DNA from: Acuticoccus sp963704595
GTDB lineage: Bacteria > Pseudomonadota > Alphaproteobacteria > Rhizobiales > Amorphaceae
Direction of reading: 5' to 3'
Assembly: GCA_963704595.1 (NCBI GenBank)
Contig: OY969922.1
Span: 4,526,001-4,590,000 of the forward strand
Length of the DNA stretch: 64,000 bases
Shown here one piece after another: positions 38,247 through 47,720 of this stretch (the first letter of the stretch is position 1; each line of letters opens with the position of its first letter). The position numbers and the translations under genes are program-made. The notes below the pieces were generated by a model. The model was given only the letters and a program-made list of their open reading frames with translations, made no database searches and was not told where the DNA came from.

Positions 38247-41200
38247 TCACCAGCGCACGGTTGCGCCGATCCGCCCGCCGAGCGCGTGGCCGTCCTCCCC
38301 GATCCTGACGTCATAGTCTCCGGACGCGAACAGGCTGACCCGGTCCGAGACCGCCATCGACGCGCCGAGGCCGAATTGGGCGCGCGTGCCCTGGAGGCCG
38401 GCATCGAACGTCATCGCGTTGCCGCCGCCCAGCGCCGCGAAATTCACCTCCGGGCCGTCATCGAAGCCGTGCCAGAGGTTCGCCCGCGCCCAGCCGGTCA
38501 GCGCCTGACCGCCCTCCAGCGACCAGCTCCTGCTCAGCTTCCCGCCGATCCGGCCGAAGACCTCGCCCGACCCGCCGTAATCGACGAGGCCGTAGCTGTC
38601 GGCACCGTCCTCGAAGGACAGCGCCTGGTAGACGAGTTGTGCCTGCGGCTCGACCGCCCAGCCTTCTCCGAGGTCGAAGCGGTAGCCGGCTTCCAGCGAA
38701 CCGATGAGGCCGTAGCCGTCGGTGTCCAGCGTTTCGCCTGGCGCCGATCGTGCGCTCGCGTCCTGGTACAACGTGCCCTGCAGCACCGCGTCGAGACGGA
38801 GCCCTTCGGACCGCTCGTGGTTCCAGTAGGCGCCGAAGGTGTAGGCATCCATCGACACCTTGCCCGCATCACCGCCGTAGACGGCGTCGACGCTGCCGCG
38901 TGCCTGCCCGGCGCCGACATAGAAGCCGAGGAGGTTCTGCACAGTGTCGCCGGGTTGCGACAGGCGATGGTCGTACCCCGCCTGAAAGCCGGCGAGGTCG
39001 ATGTCGTAGCTCGGCCCGTCGCGCAGGAAGCGGTTCAGCCGTGCCGAAGCGGTGCCGCCGCCGGAACCTTCGCTGCCGGTCTCGCCGAACGCTCGGGCCC
39101 AGGCGGCGCTGCCGTCAGGCGCGCGGCCGGCGACACGCTCGTCGCGCGTGCCGAGAATGGCGAGGCCATACTGCGCCGCGATGGCCGGCAGCGCGGTGTA
39201 GAGGGCGACTTCGGGCCGCAGATCCGGCAAGGCATCGGGGCCGGTCTGCCCGTCGTGCGTCGAGCGCAGGAACCAGTCGTCGGCCCCCGCCGTGCCGCCG
39301 CGATAGAGCCCGTACTCGAGCGCACCGCTCGCGACGCGGTTGCCGAGGCTGAACCCGTGCGGTGCCGTCCGCCCCCCGTTCACCGTCTCGACCAGCCGGA
39401 CGCCGTCGCCCGTGGTGAGCCCGCCCCCACCGACCGGCGCGACGATGACACGGGTCCGCCCCCGCGCCAGCCCGCCGTCGATGACGAGGCTGTCTGCCGA
39501 GTTCCGTCCCCGCAGCGCCGCGTTCATCACCATCGCGGCGTTGGTACCGGCATAGTTGCGGGCGGTCAGGCTCTGGAAGCCCACACCTACCGGGCTCGCG
39601 AACGCGACAGTACTGTTCGTGCTGACGAGATCGTCCACCCGCGATGGCGCCCCCGTTCCGGCGGCCGGCAGCATCCACGAGCTGCCGTTGCCGAGGCGCA
39701 GATCGACGCGCGCATCGGCGGACCGCGTCACCGCGCCGAGGAGCTCCGACCCGGACGCCTTGACCAGTAGTTCGCCGCCCTCGGCCGTCACCGCCGTCCC
39801 GCTCGCCGCAACGAGTGTGCTGTCCGTCAGCGCCAGCGTGGCGCGGCTGCCGGCCGAGCCATCCAGCGAGAATGCCGCGACCGCCGAGGCTGCCGCGCCG
39901 GACGCAGAGACGGTCACCCCGTCGAGGGCGACCCGCGCACCGTCGCCGAGCCCGATCGCATGAGCGCCCGCGCCACGTGTGACCACCGACCCGCCGGTGA
40001 GGCCGACATCCGCCCCTGCGCCATAGGCGAGGACGCCGAAGCTCCCCGCCGCCAGCGTCTCGACCGAGAGGTTCGCCCCCTCGAGCCGCGCCGCGCCGTC
40101 GACGCCAGAGACGTGGAGGCCCATGCCCTGCCCGCTGAGCGCGACGCGGCTGTCCGCCAGCGCGACGGTTCCGTTCGCCTCCACCCACACGCCGTCGCCG
40201 CTGGAAAGGTCAATGTCGACGCGGTCGCCCCGGATCGTCGCCGGAGCGTCGCCGCCGGCGTGGAGGCCGGCGAGTGCCGTGCCCGTGATGTCGACGCGGG
40301 TGAGCGAGGCTGAGGCATTGTCCCGCGCATCGACGCCGATGCCGCTGATCTCGTCGCCGGAGAGAAGGATGCTCACGTCCCTGAGAGCAAGCGAGGCGAG
40401 TCCCGTTTCCGTGCCGAGGAAGGCGCCGTCGCCGCCGGCCGAGGCGGTGATGTCGCCGCCGCGACCGAGCCGCACCGCGCCATCGCCGACATAGATCGCA
40501 GGCACGAACTCCTGCATCGGCGCCAGCGTCACCCGGCCGTCCGCGACCGCGGTGCCGCCGTTGTCGGCATAGACGGCGGCGCGCGTCAGGAACGGTCCGC
40601 TGACGAGGCCGGTCCAGGCCGTGCCGGAGCCGATGGTCTCGCGCCGTCCATCGGCAGCCACCTGGAACTGGTCGTCCGGCTCGGTCCAGCCGAGAACGCC
40701 GAGAAGCTCCTGGAAGAGGTCGGCCGGCGCGTCGCCGTCACCGGGATTGCTGGCGTTGAGGAGAATGGTGATCGTGCGGTCGTTCGCCCGGTCGTACATG
40801 ACGAGGGCCTCGAAGCCGAGGCCGTTGCCGGTGTGGCCGATGTAGCCGGAGATCTCGCCCATGCCGAAGCCGTAGCTGTCATATTCCGGGCTTCTCGGAT
40901 CGGGCGCGGTGGAGCCGAACGACTTCAGCCGCTCCACGAAGTCGCGCCGGTCGAGGAGCTCGCCGGTCCCGACCGCCTTGCCCCAGCGCTCGAGGTCCGA
41001 GAGGACGCCGACCAGCGCACCCGATGCGCCGGCGCCGGAGGCGTTGAAGTCGGCAAGCGATTCCGGCCCGTCGCCGTCGCCGAAATCGACATAGCCGACC
41101 GCGTTCGGCGTCGGCATGTCGCCCGCACCCTGATCGACCACCAATTCGAGACCGAGCCGGTCGGAGATCCGCCGCCTCACCTCGACCGACCAGTCGTTGC

Positions 41201-41819
41201 CCGTGGCGACCCGGATCACCTCGCCGAGGAGCACGGTGTTGCTGTTGGAATACTGGTAGGAGGTGCCGGGATCGAACTGCACCGGTTTGTCGAAGGCGAA
41301 GCCGAGCAGCTCCTTGCCGGTCCAGGCCCGGCCGGGGTCCGCCAGCAGCTCCTCCCCGAACTCGGGCGAGGCGGTGTAGTTGAAGAGGCCCGAACGCATC
41401 TCGGCGAGCTGGCGGACCGTCATCTCGTCGCCGCGCGGTACGCCGCTCACGTATTTGCTCACCGGATCGTCGAGCCCGACCAGCCCCTCCTCCGCCAGTT
41501 GCATGACGACGGTGGTGACGAAGGACTTGGTCACGCTGCGGTAGCCGAAATAGGTCTCCGGCGTCGGCGGCGTGCCTGTCGCGACGTTCGCGAGCCCCGA
41601 ATTCGACGTCCAGCGCACGTCGCCCTGGCGGATCGAGACGGCCGCGCCCGGAATGCGCTTTTCCGTCAGCGTCCGGTCGATGGTGGCCTGGATGTCGGCC
41701 GCGGTCGCGCCATCGCTCCACGGCACGTCACCGGTCTGCGCGAGCGAACCCGCCGGGAACACCAGAAGCAGGGCGGCCGCCAGAACAAAGCGCCTGCGCG
41801 AGAGCGATATGCCGAACAA
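38247..41819 (-). CDS. Autotransporter with N-terminal beta-lactamase-family serine hydrolase
   Basis: An intact 1190-residue protein. A signal peptide ('LVFPAGSLAQ', about 1-28) precedes a class C beta-lactamase/D,D-peptidase-fold hydrolase (about 35-390). All three catalytic motifs are present: S95-V-T-K98, Y190-S-N192 and H329-T-G331. Then comes a beta-helix passenger of about 500 residues rich in Gly/Ala/Ser/Asp, and a C-terminal autotransporter barrel from about 906 ending in Trp. The enzyme domain should be displayed on the cell surface. The substrate could be a beta-lactam, a D-amino-acid peptide or an ester; the HTG motif (in place of KTG) is common in esterase and D-aminopeptidase members. 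Single gene upstream of the response regulator, with no shared operon evident. Confidence 0.88.
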   Translation of the reverse strand: MFGISLSRRRFVLAAALLLVFPAGSLAQTGDVPWSDGATAADIQATIDRTLTEKRIPGAAVSIRQGDVRWTSNSGLANVATGTPPTPETYFGYRSVTKSFVTTVVMQLAEEGLVGLDDPVSKYVSGVPRGDEMTVRQLAEMRSGLFNYTASPEFGEELLADPGRAWTGKELLGFAFDKPVQFDPGTSYQYSNSNTVLLGEVIRVATGNDWSVEVRRRISDRLGLELVVDQGAGDMPTPNAVGYVDFGDGDGPESLADFNASGAGASGALVGVLSDLERWGKAVGTGELLDRRDFVERLKSFGSTAPDPRSPEYDSYGFGMGEISGYIGHTGNGLGFEALVMYDRANDRTITILLNASNPGDGDAPADLFQELLGVLGWTEPDDQFQVAADGRRETIGSGTAWTGLVSGPFLTRAAVYADNGGTAVADGRVTLAPMQEFVPAIYVGDGAVRLGRGGDITASAGGDGAFLGTETGLASLALRDVSILLSGDEISGIGVDARDNASASLTRVDITGTALAGLHAGGDAPATIRGDRVDIDLSSGDGVWVEANGTVALADSRVALSGQGMGLHVSGVDGAARLEGANLSVETLAAGSFGVLAYGAGADVGLTGGSVVTRGAGAHAIGLGDGARVALDGVTVSASGAAASAVAAFSLDGSAGSRATLALTDSTLVAASGTAVTAEGGELLVKASGSELLGAVTRSADARVDLRLGNGSSWMLPAAGTGAPSRVDDLVSTNSTVAFASPVGVGFQSLTARNYAGTNAAMVMNAALRGRNSADSLVIDGGLARGRTRVIVAPVGGGGLTTGDGVRLVETVNGGRTAPHGFSLGNRVASGALEYGLYRGGTAGADDWFLRSTHDGQTGPDALPDLRPEVALYTALPAIAAQYGLAILGTRDERVAGRAPDGSAAWARAFGETGSEGSGGGTASARLNRFLRDGPSYDIDLAGFQAGYDHRLSQPGDTVQNLLGFYVGAGQARGSVDAVYGGDAGKVSMDAYTFGAYWNHERSEGLRLDAVLQGTLYQDASARSAPGETLDTDGYGLIGSLEAGYRFDLGEGWAVEPQAQLVYQALSFEDGADSYGLVDYGGSGEVFGRIGGKLSRSWSLEGGQALTGWARANLWHGFDDGPEVNFAALGGGNAMTFDAGLQGTRAQFGLGASMAVSDRVSLFASGDYDVRIGEDGHALGGRIGATVRW

Positions 41820-42074
41820 AACCGGGCTCCAGACCTTAGTTCCAAAATATAATGCAGCGTATCAGGTTGAGTCCGCGAATCCACCGTCAGCCGCCCGGAA
41901 GTTTGCCCTGCGCGAAACAATCGTGCGGTCGCATTCCCGGCAGAGGTCAAATTCAATGACGCACCCTTCCGGGTCACGCGAATAGCGCTTGCCGATGGTG
42001 AGACCCGGCGCCAATTACGGCGGCGGCGTCACGCGCCCGCGCGCGTCGCCCGAACGGCCTTAGCAAGGAACCCC

Positions 42075-43628
42075 GTGAGGCCACCCCTGCCCGAAGGACA
42101 AGCGCGCCACATGCTGCGCAAGCTCGGCACCGTCTCCAGCCTCACGCTGGGGAGCCGGCTGCTCGGCTTCCTGCGCGATATCGTGCTCGCCGCGACGCTC
42201 GGCGCCGGTCCGGTCGCCGATGCGTTCATGCTGGCCTTCCGCCTCCCCAACCACTTCCGCGCCATCCTCGCCGAGGGTGCCTTCAACGCCGCCTTCCTGC
42301 CGACATGGGCGGCGGCGGATGCGGCGGGGCGCGACAGCGCGGGGCTCAGCTCCGAAGTGATCGGCTGGCTTTCGCTCGCCAACATCGCGCTCCTCGCCCT
42401 GGCGCTGGGCGCGACGGGATGGCTCCTCGCCGCCATCGCGCCGGGCCTGTCGCCGATGGACGACACCTTCCCTCTCGTCGTGACGCTGACGCGGATCACC
42501 TTTCCCTACCTCTTCTGCATGTCGCTGGTCGCGCTCCTGTCCGCGCTCCTCAACGGGCGGGACCGGTTCGCGGCGCCAGCGGCGGCACCCATCCTCCTCA
42601 ACCTCTTCATGATCGGCGCGCTGCTCCTCGCGCAGCATTTCCCGAGCGCTGCGCACGCTGCGGCCTGGGGGGTGATGGCGTCCGGCATCGCGCAGGTGGC
42701 GCTGCTCGCCGCGGCGGTCTGGCGCGCGGGCATTGCCATTCCGCGCCCCCGTCTCGGCCTCTCGCCCGACACGCGGCTCTTCCTGCGCCGCCTCGGTCCG
42801 GCGGTCCTCACCTCCGGGGCACTGCAGGTCGCGATCTTCGCCGACACCATCATCGCGACCTTTCTGCCCGAAGGCTCGCTCTCGCACCTCTACTACTCCG
42901 ACCGCCTCTACCAGCTCCCGATCGGCCTCATCGGCGTCGCCCTCGGGACCGTGGTCCTCCCCGACATCGGCCGCCGGGCGGGGCTCGGCGATGCGGCCGG
43001 CATGCGCACCGTCCTCGACCGGGCGCTTCTGATCTGCCTCGTCGCCGGCGTGCCGATGGCCGTCATGATGGCGACCCTCGGCGACTGGGCGATGGAGGTC
43101 CTCTTCGTCCGCGGTGCGTTCGATATGGCGGCTGCGAAGGCGTCCGCCGCGATCCTCGTGGCCTATGCGGCCGGCCTCGTGCCGGCGCTTGCGGTGCGCT
43201 CCCTCGTCGCGGGGTTCAGCGGGCGGGGCGATACCCGCACCCCGCTCCGGCTCCTCGTCGCCGCAACCGCCGTCAACATCGCGCTCAAGGTCGCCCTCGC
43301 GCCGGCGCTGGGGGCGGTCGGCCTCGCGCTGGCAACCTCCGCCGGCATCACCCTCTACGCGCTGCTCCTCTACCTCACCGCGCGCTCGCGCGGATTTCTC
43401 GGCGGGCCGGGCGCCGTGCCGAGCGCGATCCTGATCGGGGCCGGCGTCCTCTCTGCGGTCGCAATCATGCTGTGGCGGGACGCGGTACTCAGCCACATCG
43501 CCGCCCTCACACCGGCCGGCGGGCTGGTCCTTCCGCTCGTCGCCATCGTCGGCGCGGCTACGGCGTTCCACGCGCTGGCGACGGTGATTGCCATGAGGTT
43601 CGCACGGAGAAGGCAAAAGCCGGCCTGA
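42075..43628 (+). CDS. murJ: Lipid II flippase MurJ (MviN)
   Basis: A 517-residue polytopic MOP-superfamily transporter with about 14 membrane helices that moves lipid II across the inner membrane for peptidoglycan synthesis. The hallmark N-terminal stretch 'LLGFLRDIVLAATLGAGPVADAF' (split: 'GFLRDIVLAATLGAGPVAD') and 'FRLPNHFRAILAEGAFNAAF' are clear. I kept the GTG at 42075 because AAGGA lies about seven bases upstream; ATG 42111 is the alternative. Stand-alone, convergent with the IclR-Rid gene; a small GCCGGC hairpin overlaps its stop (43619-43635). The 255 bp upstream hold its promoter and that of the divergent autotransporter. Confidence 0.94.
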   Translation: MRPPLPEGQARHMLRKLGTVSSLTLGSRLLGFLRDIVLAATLGAGPVADAFMLAFRLPNHFRAILAEGAFNAAFLPTWAAADAAGRDSAGLSSEVIGWLSLANIALLALALGATGWLLAAIAPGLSPMDDTFPLVVTLTRITFPYLFCMSLVALLSALLNGRDRFAAPAAAPILLNLFMIGALLLAQHFPSAAHAAAWGVMASGIAQVALLAAAVWRAGIAIPRPRLGLSPDTRLFLRRLGPAVLTSGALQVAIFADTIIATFLPEGSLSHLYYSDRLYQLPIGLIGVALGTVVLPDIGRRAGLGDAAGMRTVLDRALLICLVAGVPMAVMMATLGDWAMEVLFVRGAFDMAAAKASAAILVAYAAGLVPALAVRSLVAGFSGRGDTRTPLRLLVAATAVNIALKVALAPALGAVGLALATSAGITLYALLLYLTARSRGFLGGPGAVPSAILIGAGVLSAVAIMLWRDAVLSHIAALTPAGGLVLPLVAIVGAATAFHALATVIAMRFARRRQKPA

Positions 43629-43760
43629 CGCCGGCGCGGCTCAGAGACAGCCCTCTCGCTTCTCCCGCTCGAGCGAGCCGGCATCGCTGACGCGCACCCG
43701 CGGGTGGAGACCCTTCTCGGCACCGCGTAGGAGCCGGGGTCCGGCTGATCGAGCGCGCCC

Positions 43761-44924
43761 TCAGCGCGGGGAGACCATTGCGGTCGCCTTCATCATCACC
43801 GCCTGGTGGGGGTGGGGCAGCGCCTTCACGGCGGTGACGGTGACGACGGGCGGCACCGGCAGGCCGTGGCGCGCCAGCGCGGCGTGGACGGCGTCGGCCT
43901 TCTCGGGCTGGGTGAGGTAGACGTCGAGCTGGACGATGCTGGAGAGGCCGGCGCCAACCGAGACGAGGATGTCGGCGATGTTGCCGAGCGTCGCGGCGGC
44001 CTGCGCAGCCGTGTCGATCACCAGCCGTCCGCCCTCGGTGACGCTGGCGCCCACAAAGGTGTCGTCCCGCCGCCGCGAGCTGGTGCCGGACACGAAGGCG
44101 AGGTTGCCGACCCGCTTGACGTGGGGGAAGCTGCCGCGCGGCCGCGCCTTGTGCGCCAGCGTCTTGTTCTCGATCACGAGCTGGCTCGACAGCGCCTGCG
44201 CTGCGGACTTGAGGCGGGCGATGATGTCGTCCCGGTCGCCATTGCGCAGCCGCGCGGACGGGGCGCTTACCACCAGGGCGCCGAGCGGGGCAAGGTTGGC
44301 GCCGGTGACGGGGGCGGCGAGGCAGTCGAGACCGGTTTCCATCTCGCCGCAGTCTTCCGCCAGGCCGGCGAGCGCGATGCGCTGAGCCTCGCGACGCACC
44401 TCGCGCATGTCGGTCCGGGTTTCGGGGGTGAGGGCGGGCAGCGCGATCTTCTCCAGCGCCTCCTCGCGGGCGAGCGGGGACAGGCACGCGAGCAGCAACT
44501 TGCCGGTGGCCGAGGCGTGGAGCGGGCGGTCGAGGTCGCTGCGGATGCGGAACGCGAGGGGGCGGCTTGCCTCCTGCCACACCAGCGGGCGTGGCTCCGG
44601 CCCGTGGAAGAGGGAGAGGCAGACGGTCTCGCGGAAGGTCTGCGAGAGGTGGTCGACCGTGCTGCGGGCGCGCTCGGCGACAATATCGGTGCGCATCGCC
44701 TGCTGGCCTAGCTCCGAGATCAGCATGCCAACGTGGTAGCGCGGGCCGGGAGTGCGATCGAGTGCGCCGACCTCCTCCAGCGTTAGGAGGAAGCGGTGCG
44801 TGGTGGACAGGGTCTGCCCGGTCGCCTCGGCCACCTCCTGCGGCGACAGTGGGCGCGTCTCCGACAGGAACAGCTTGAGAATGTCGAAGGCCTTGATGAC
44901 CGAGTTGTTCTTGGGCGTCGCCAT
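43761..44924 (-). CDS. IclR-family regulator fused to a Rid (2-aminomuconate-deaminase-like) domain
   Basis: A 387-residue intact protein. Residues 1-70 form an IclR winged helix ('VIKAFDILKLFLSETRPLS' and 'TGQTLSTTHRFLLTLEEVGA'), and 75-250 the usual IclR effector domain ('HASATGKLLLACL', 'GLDCLAAPV'). From about residue 260 it continues into a YjgF/Rid domain: 'PRGSFPHVKRVGNLAFVSGT' parallels 'PRGAYPHFRRAGPLVFVSGT' in the aminomuconate-deaminase-like gene at 48124. The conserved Rid arginine (in 'PARTTVAV' there) is Val here ('PVVTVTAV'), so the added domain probably binds rather than converts its ligand. It begins 15 bp after the flotillin gene and most likely controls the ring-cleavage operon starting at 47721. 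Confidence 0.9.
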   Translation of the reverse strand: MATPKNNSVIKAFDILKLFLSETRPLSPQEVAEATGQTLSTTHRFLLTLEEVGALDRTPGPRYHVGMLISELGQQAMRTDIVAERARSTVDHLSQTFRETVCLSLFHGPEPRPLVWQEASRPLAFRIRSDLDRPLHASATGKLLLACLSPLAREEALEKIALPALTPETRTDMREVRREAQRIALAGLAEDCGEMETGLDCLAAPVTGANLAPLGALVVSAPSARLRNGDRDDIIARLKSAAQALSSQLVIENKTLAHKARPRGSFPHVKRVGNLAFVSGTSSRRRDDTFVGASVTEGGRLVIDTAAQAAATLGNIADILVSVGAGLSSIVQLDVYLTQPEKADAVHAALARHGLPVPPVVTVTAVKALPHPHQAVMMKATAMVSPR

Positions 44925-44939
44925 CGCTGCGGCGTCGGC

Positions 44940-47560
44940 TCAGGGCTTTTCGGGCGCGGCGGGTGACGGGGCCGGTTCGTCGCCCTCGCCCGTGAGGCCC
45001 TGCCGCAGGAACGCGGAGACGCCGCTGGCGTCCGCCTTGCCGAGGCCGATCTCCTTCAGCAGCGAGTCCACCACGGGGGCCTGCGTGCGGTAGCGCAGCG
45101 CGCTGTTGACCACCTGGTCGGGCAGATTCTGCGGGCCGGTGGGGGTGCCGTCGGCGCCGATCATGCCGCCGCCCGACAGCGCAAGCTGGCCGCCGACGAG
45201 CCCGTTGACCTCGACGATGCGGATATCGTCGATGTTCTCCATCGGCCGTGCGCTCTCGCGGATGATGTCCTTGAGGTGGTCGATGACCGAAAGGCGCACC
45301 TTCAGCGCCATCAGCTCGTCGGACATGGTGTTTTCCGCTTCGGTGAGGGCGCGGACGGCCTCGGCGTCCACCTCGCGCTGGTGGGCGTCGGTGTCGATCC
45401 GGGCCTTGTCGGCGATCGCCTCGGCCTCGGCCATGGCGGTGATGCGCGCGGCCTTGGAGCGGGTCTCCACCTCGTTGGCCTTTGCCATGTCGGTGGCCTC
45501 GCGCACGCGGGCTTCGGCGGCAACAAGAAGCGCCGCAACGTCGCTCTCGGCGGCGCTGTTGGCCTTGATGAGGGCGATGACCTTCTCGCGCTCCTCGCGC
45601 TCGCGGGCACGCAGCAGGGCCAGCGCCTCCTCGGCCTCCACCAGCGAGCGGCGGGCGCGCTCCACGTCCGCCAGCGCCTCGATCTGCGCCTTGGCGCTTT
45701 CCGACAGCGCGACGTCCTTGAGGTGCTCGCTCTCGATCAGCTGGCGCTGCTGCTCGATGGCCAGCGTGTCGATGGCAAGGCGCGATTCCATGTCGGCGCG
45801 GGAAACGGCCTCCTTGCGGCCGGTGCGGGCGATGGCGACGAGGCGGTCGGCCTCCTCGCGGTCGACGTCCAGCAGGCGGGCGAGCTCGACGCGGAGGCGC
45901 TCCAGCTCGTTGCCGGTGGCGAGCGTCACCTCGTCGGCCTCGCGCTGGCGGCGGGCCTGCTCCTGCGACACCTCCGAAAGCCTTGCCGCCTCCTCCATGG
46001 CGATGGCGTGCTCCTTGGCGATGCGGGCAAGGCGGATCGCCTTGTCGACGCCGGTGGTGACGCCGTCCACGGCCTCGCGGTTCTTCTCGCGCTGAGCGGC
46101 GATGGCGGCCTCCGCGCCGAGGCGGGCCATCTCGTCCTCCTCGTCCGCCTTGACGTTGGCGACGCGGATCTGCGCGTCGGCGGCGGCGCGGGCCTCCTCG
46201 GCCTCGCGGCGGTTTTCCGCCTCCGCCTTGGCGACCTCGGCCTTGCGGGCGGCTTCCTCGACCGCAACGTCCTTGTTGCTGGCGGCGCGCTGGACGCGGA
46301 CGGCAGCGTCGGTCTCGATGGTGACGTTCTCCACCTCGCGGCGGATGCGCATCTTCTCCTGCGCCACCACAAGCTCGGTGGCGAGGCGGATCACCTCGCG
46401 CTGCTCGTCGGCCTTCAGGCTCGCGATCCGCACCTCCAGCTCTGCGGCAACGCGCGCCTCTTCGGACTCGCGGGTGCGCTCGGCGGTGGCCCGCGCGACC
46501 TCCGAGTCCTTGGCAGCCAGATGCATCGCCGTCTGCTTCTCGCGCTCGATGCGGCGGAGCTCGACGATCTGCTCGGACTCGATCCGCGCGTCCTCGATCG
46601 CCTGGCGGGTCTGCGCATTCTCCCGCTCCACCGCCTTCTGCACGGCGAGGCGCTCCACCTCGCGCTGCTGGTCGGCTCTGGCGGTGGCAAGGTCGATGGA
46701 GAGCTGGGCGGCGACGCGGGCCTCTTCGGCAAAGCGCCGACGGGAGGCTTCCTCGGACGAGATGGTGGCGCCCTGCTCGGCGCGGCGCACGGCGATCTCC
46801 TCCTGCTGGGCGAGGCGGGCGTATTCTTCCTGCTTGTCCAGCTCCAGCCGGCGTGTCTCGACTCCAGGTTCTTGGTCTGGATGTTGACGCGGCTGTCCTG
46901 CTCGATGGCGTTGCGCTTCAGCCGGCGGGACTTGATGTCAGCCGTCAGGCGCGTCAAGCCCTCGGCGTCGAATGCATTGTTGGGATCGAAGAATTCGCGG
47001 CTGGTCTGGTCGAGCTGGGTGAGCGAGGCGGATTCCAGCTCCAGGCCGGTCTGCTGCACTTCGGCGGCGACGTGCGCCTTAACGCGGCGGATGAAGTCGC
47101 CCCGCTGCTCGTGCAGTTCCTCCATCGTCATCTCGGCGGCGACGCTGCGCAGTGCATCGACGAAGCGGCCTTCCAGCAGGTCCCGCATCGCTTCGGGCCG
47201 GCCGGTCTTGGAGCCGAGCGCCTGCGCGGCGAGCGCGATCGCCTCGGGACTGCTGGCGACACGGACGTAGAACATGGCCGTGACGTCGATCCGCATCCGG
47301 TCACGGGTGATGATGGAGGTCTCGTCCTCGCGCGTGATCTCCAGCCGGTTGGTGGACATCGAAACCGGGGTGAGGTCGTGGAGCACGGGAATGACGAAGG
47401 CGCCGCCGTTCTGAACCACCTTCTGCCCGCCGAGGCCGGTGCGGACGAACGCGACTTCCTTGGTGGCGCGGCGATAGAGCCACCAGAACAACACCCACAA
47501 GATGACGATGAGAACCACGACGATGACGATCGTCAGGATCACGGCGGGGAGAACATCCAT
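44940..47560 (-). CDS. Flotillin-like SPFH protein with long repeat coiled coil, one frame break
   Basis: About 873 residues if repaired. An N-terminal membrane helix (about 5-30) and SPFH/band-7 domain ('VRTGLGGQKVVQNGGAFVIPVL', split: 'FVRTGLGGQKVVQNGG') resemble YqiK-type flotillins. A very long charged helix (about 240-750) follows, containing three exact-length 88-residue repeats, and a C-terminal domain with 'RIVEVNGLVGG'. The frame shift near 46857 behaves as one missing base after 'NIQTKNLE'. I chose ATG 47560 ('MDVLPAVILTIV'). Flotillins organise membrane microdomains. It heads an apparent operon with the IclR-Rid regulator and diverges from the catabolic operon; what it contributes is unknown. 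It is much longer than common flotillins (500-650). Confidence 0.85.
45936..46727 (-). repeat. Three 88-residue tandem repeats in the flotillin coiled coil
   Basis: Units 46727-46464, 46463-46200 and 46199-45936 (264 bp each) encode copies beginning 'EEARVAAQL', 'EEARVAAEL' and 'EEARAAADA', and ending 'RTRES', 'NRREA' and 'RQREA'. Each is exactly 88 residues, that is eight 11-residue (hendecad) periods, with no insertions or deletions between copies. Confidence 0.8.
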
Positions 47561-47664
47561 GGACCGGCTCCGCATTCGCGAGTGATGGCCGGGGCTCGGG
47601 AGAGTGGCCATCCGTTGCGACACAGTATGCACGCGACCTCGAGGCGTCCATCTCAATATTCGGT

Positions 47665-47695
47665 TTACAGTCTCGCTCTTTGAGTTACAGTCTCG
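47665..47695. promoter_or_regulatory. Direct-repeat operator candidate, 20-bp period
   Basis: TTACAGTCTCG occurs twice, at 47665-47675 and 47685-47695, separated by 9 bp, so the two copies lie on the same face of the helix. The second copy ends 25 bp before the first gene of the catabolic operon, in the 160-bp gap shared with the divergent flotillin/IclR-Rid operon. A binding site for the IclR-Rid regulator is the simplest reading (inference). Confidence 0.6.
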
Positions 47696-47720
47696 AAGTC
47701 GACCGCACTGAGGACCTTCC

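Noticed and set aside
41816..41842. GGAAC-like motif upstream of the serine-hydrolase autotransporter
   Set aside because: The spacing to GTT is one base short and the -10 element would fall on the start codon.
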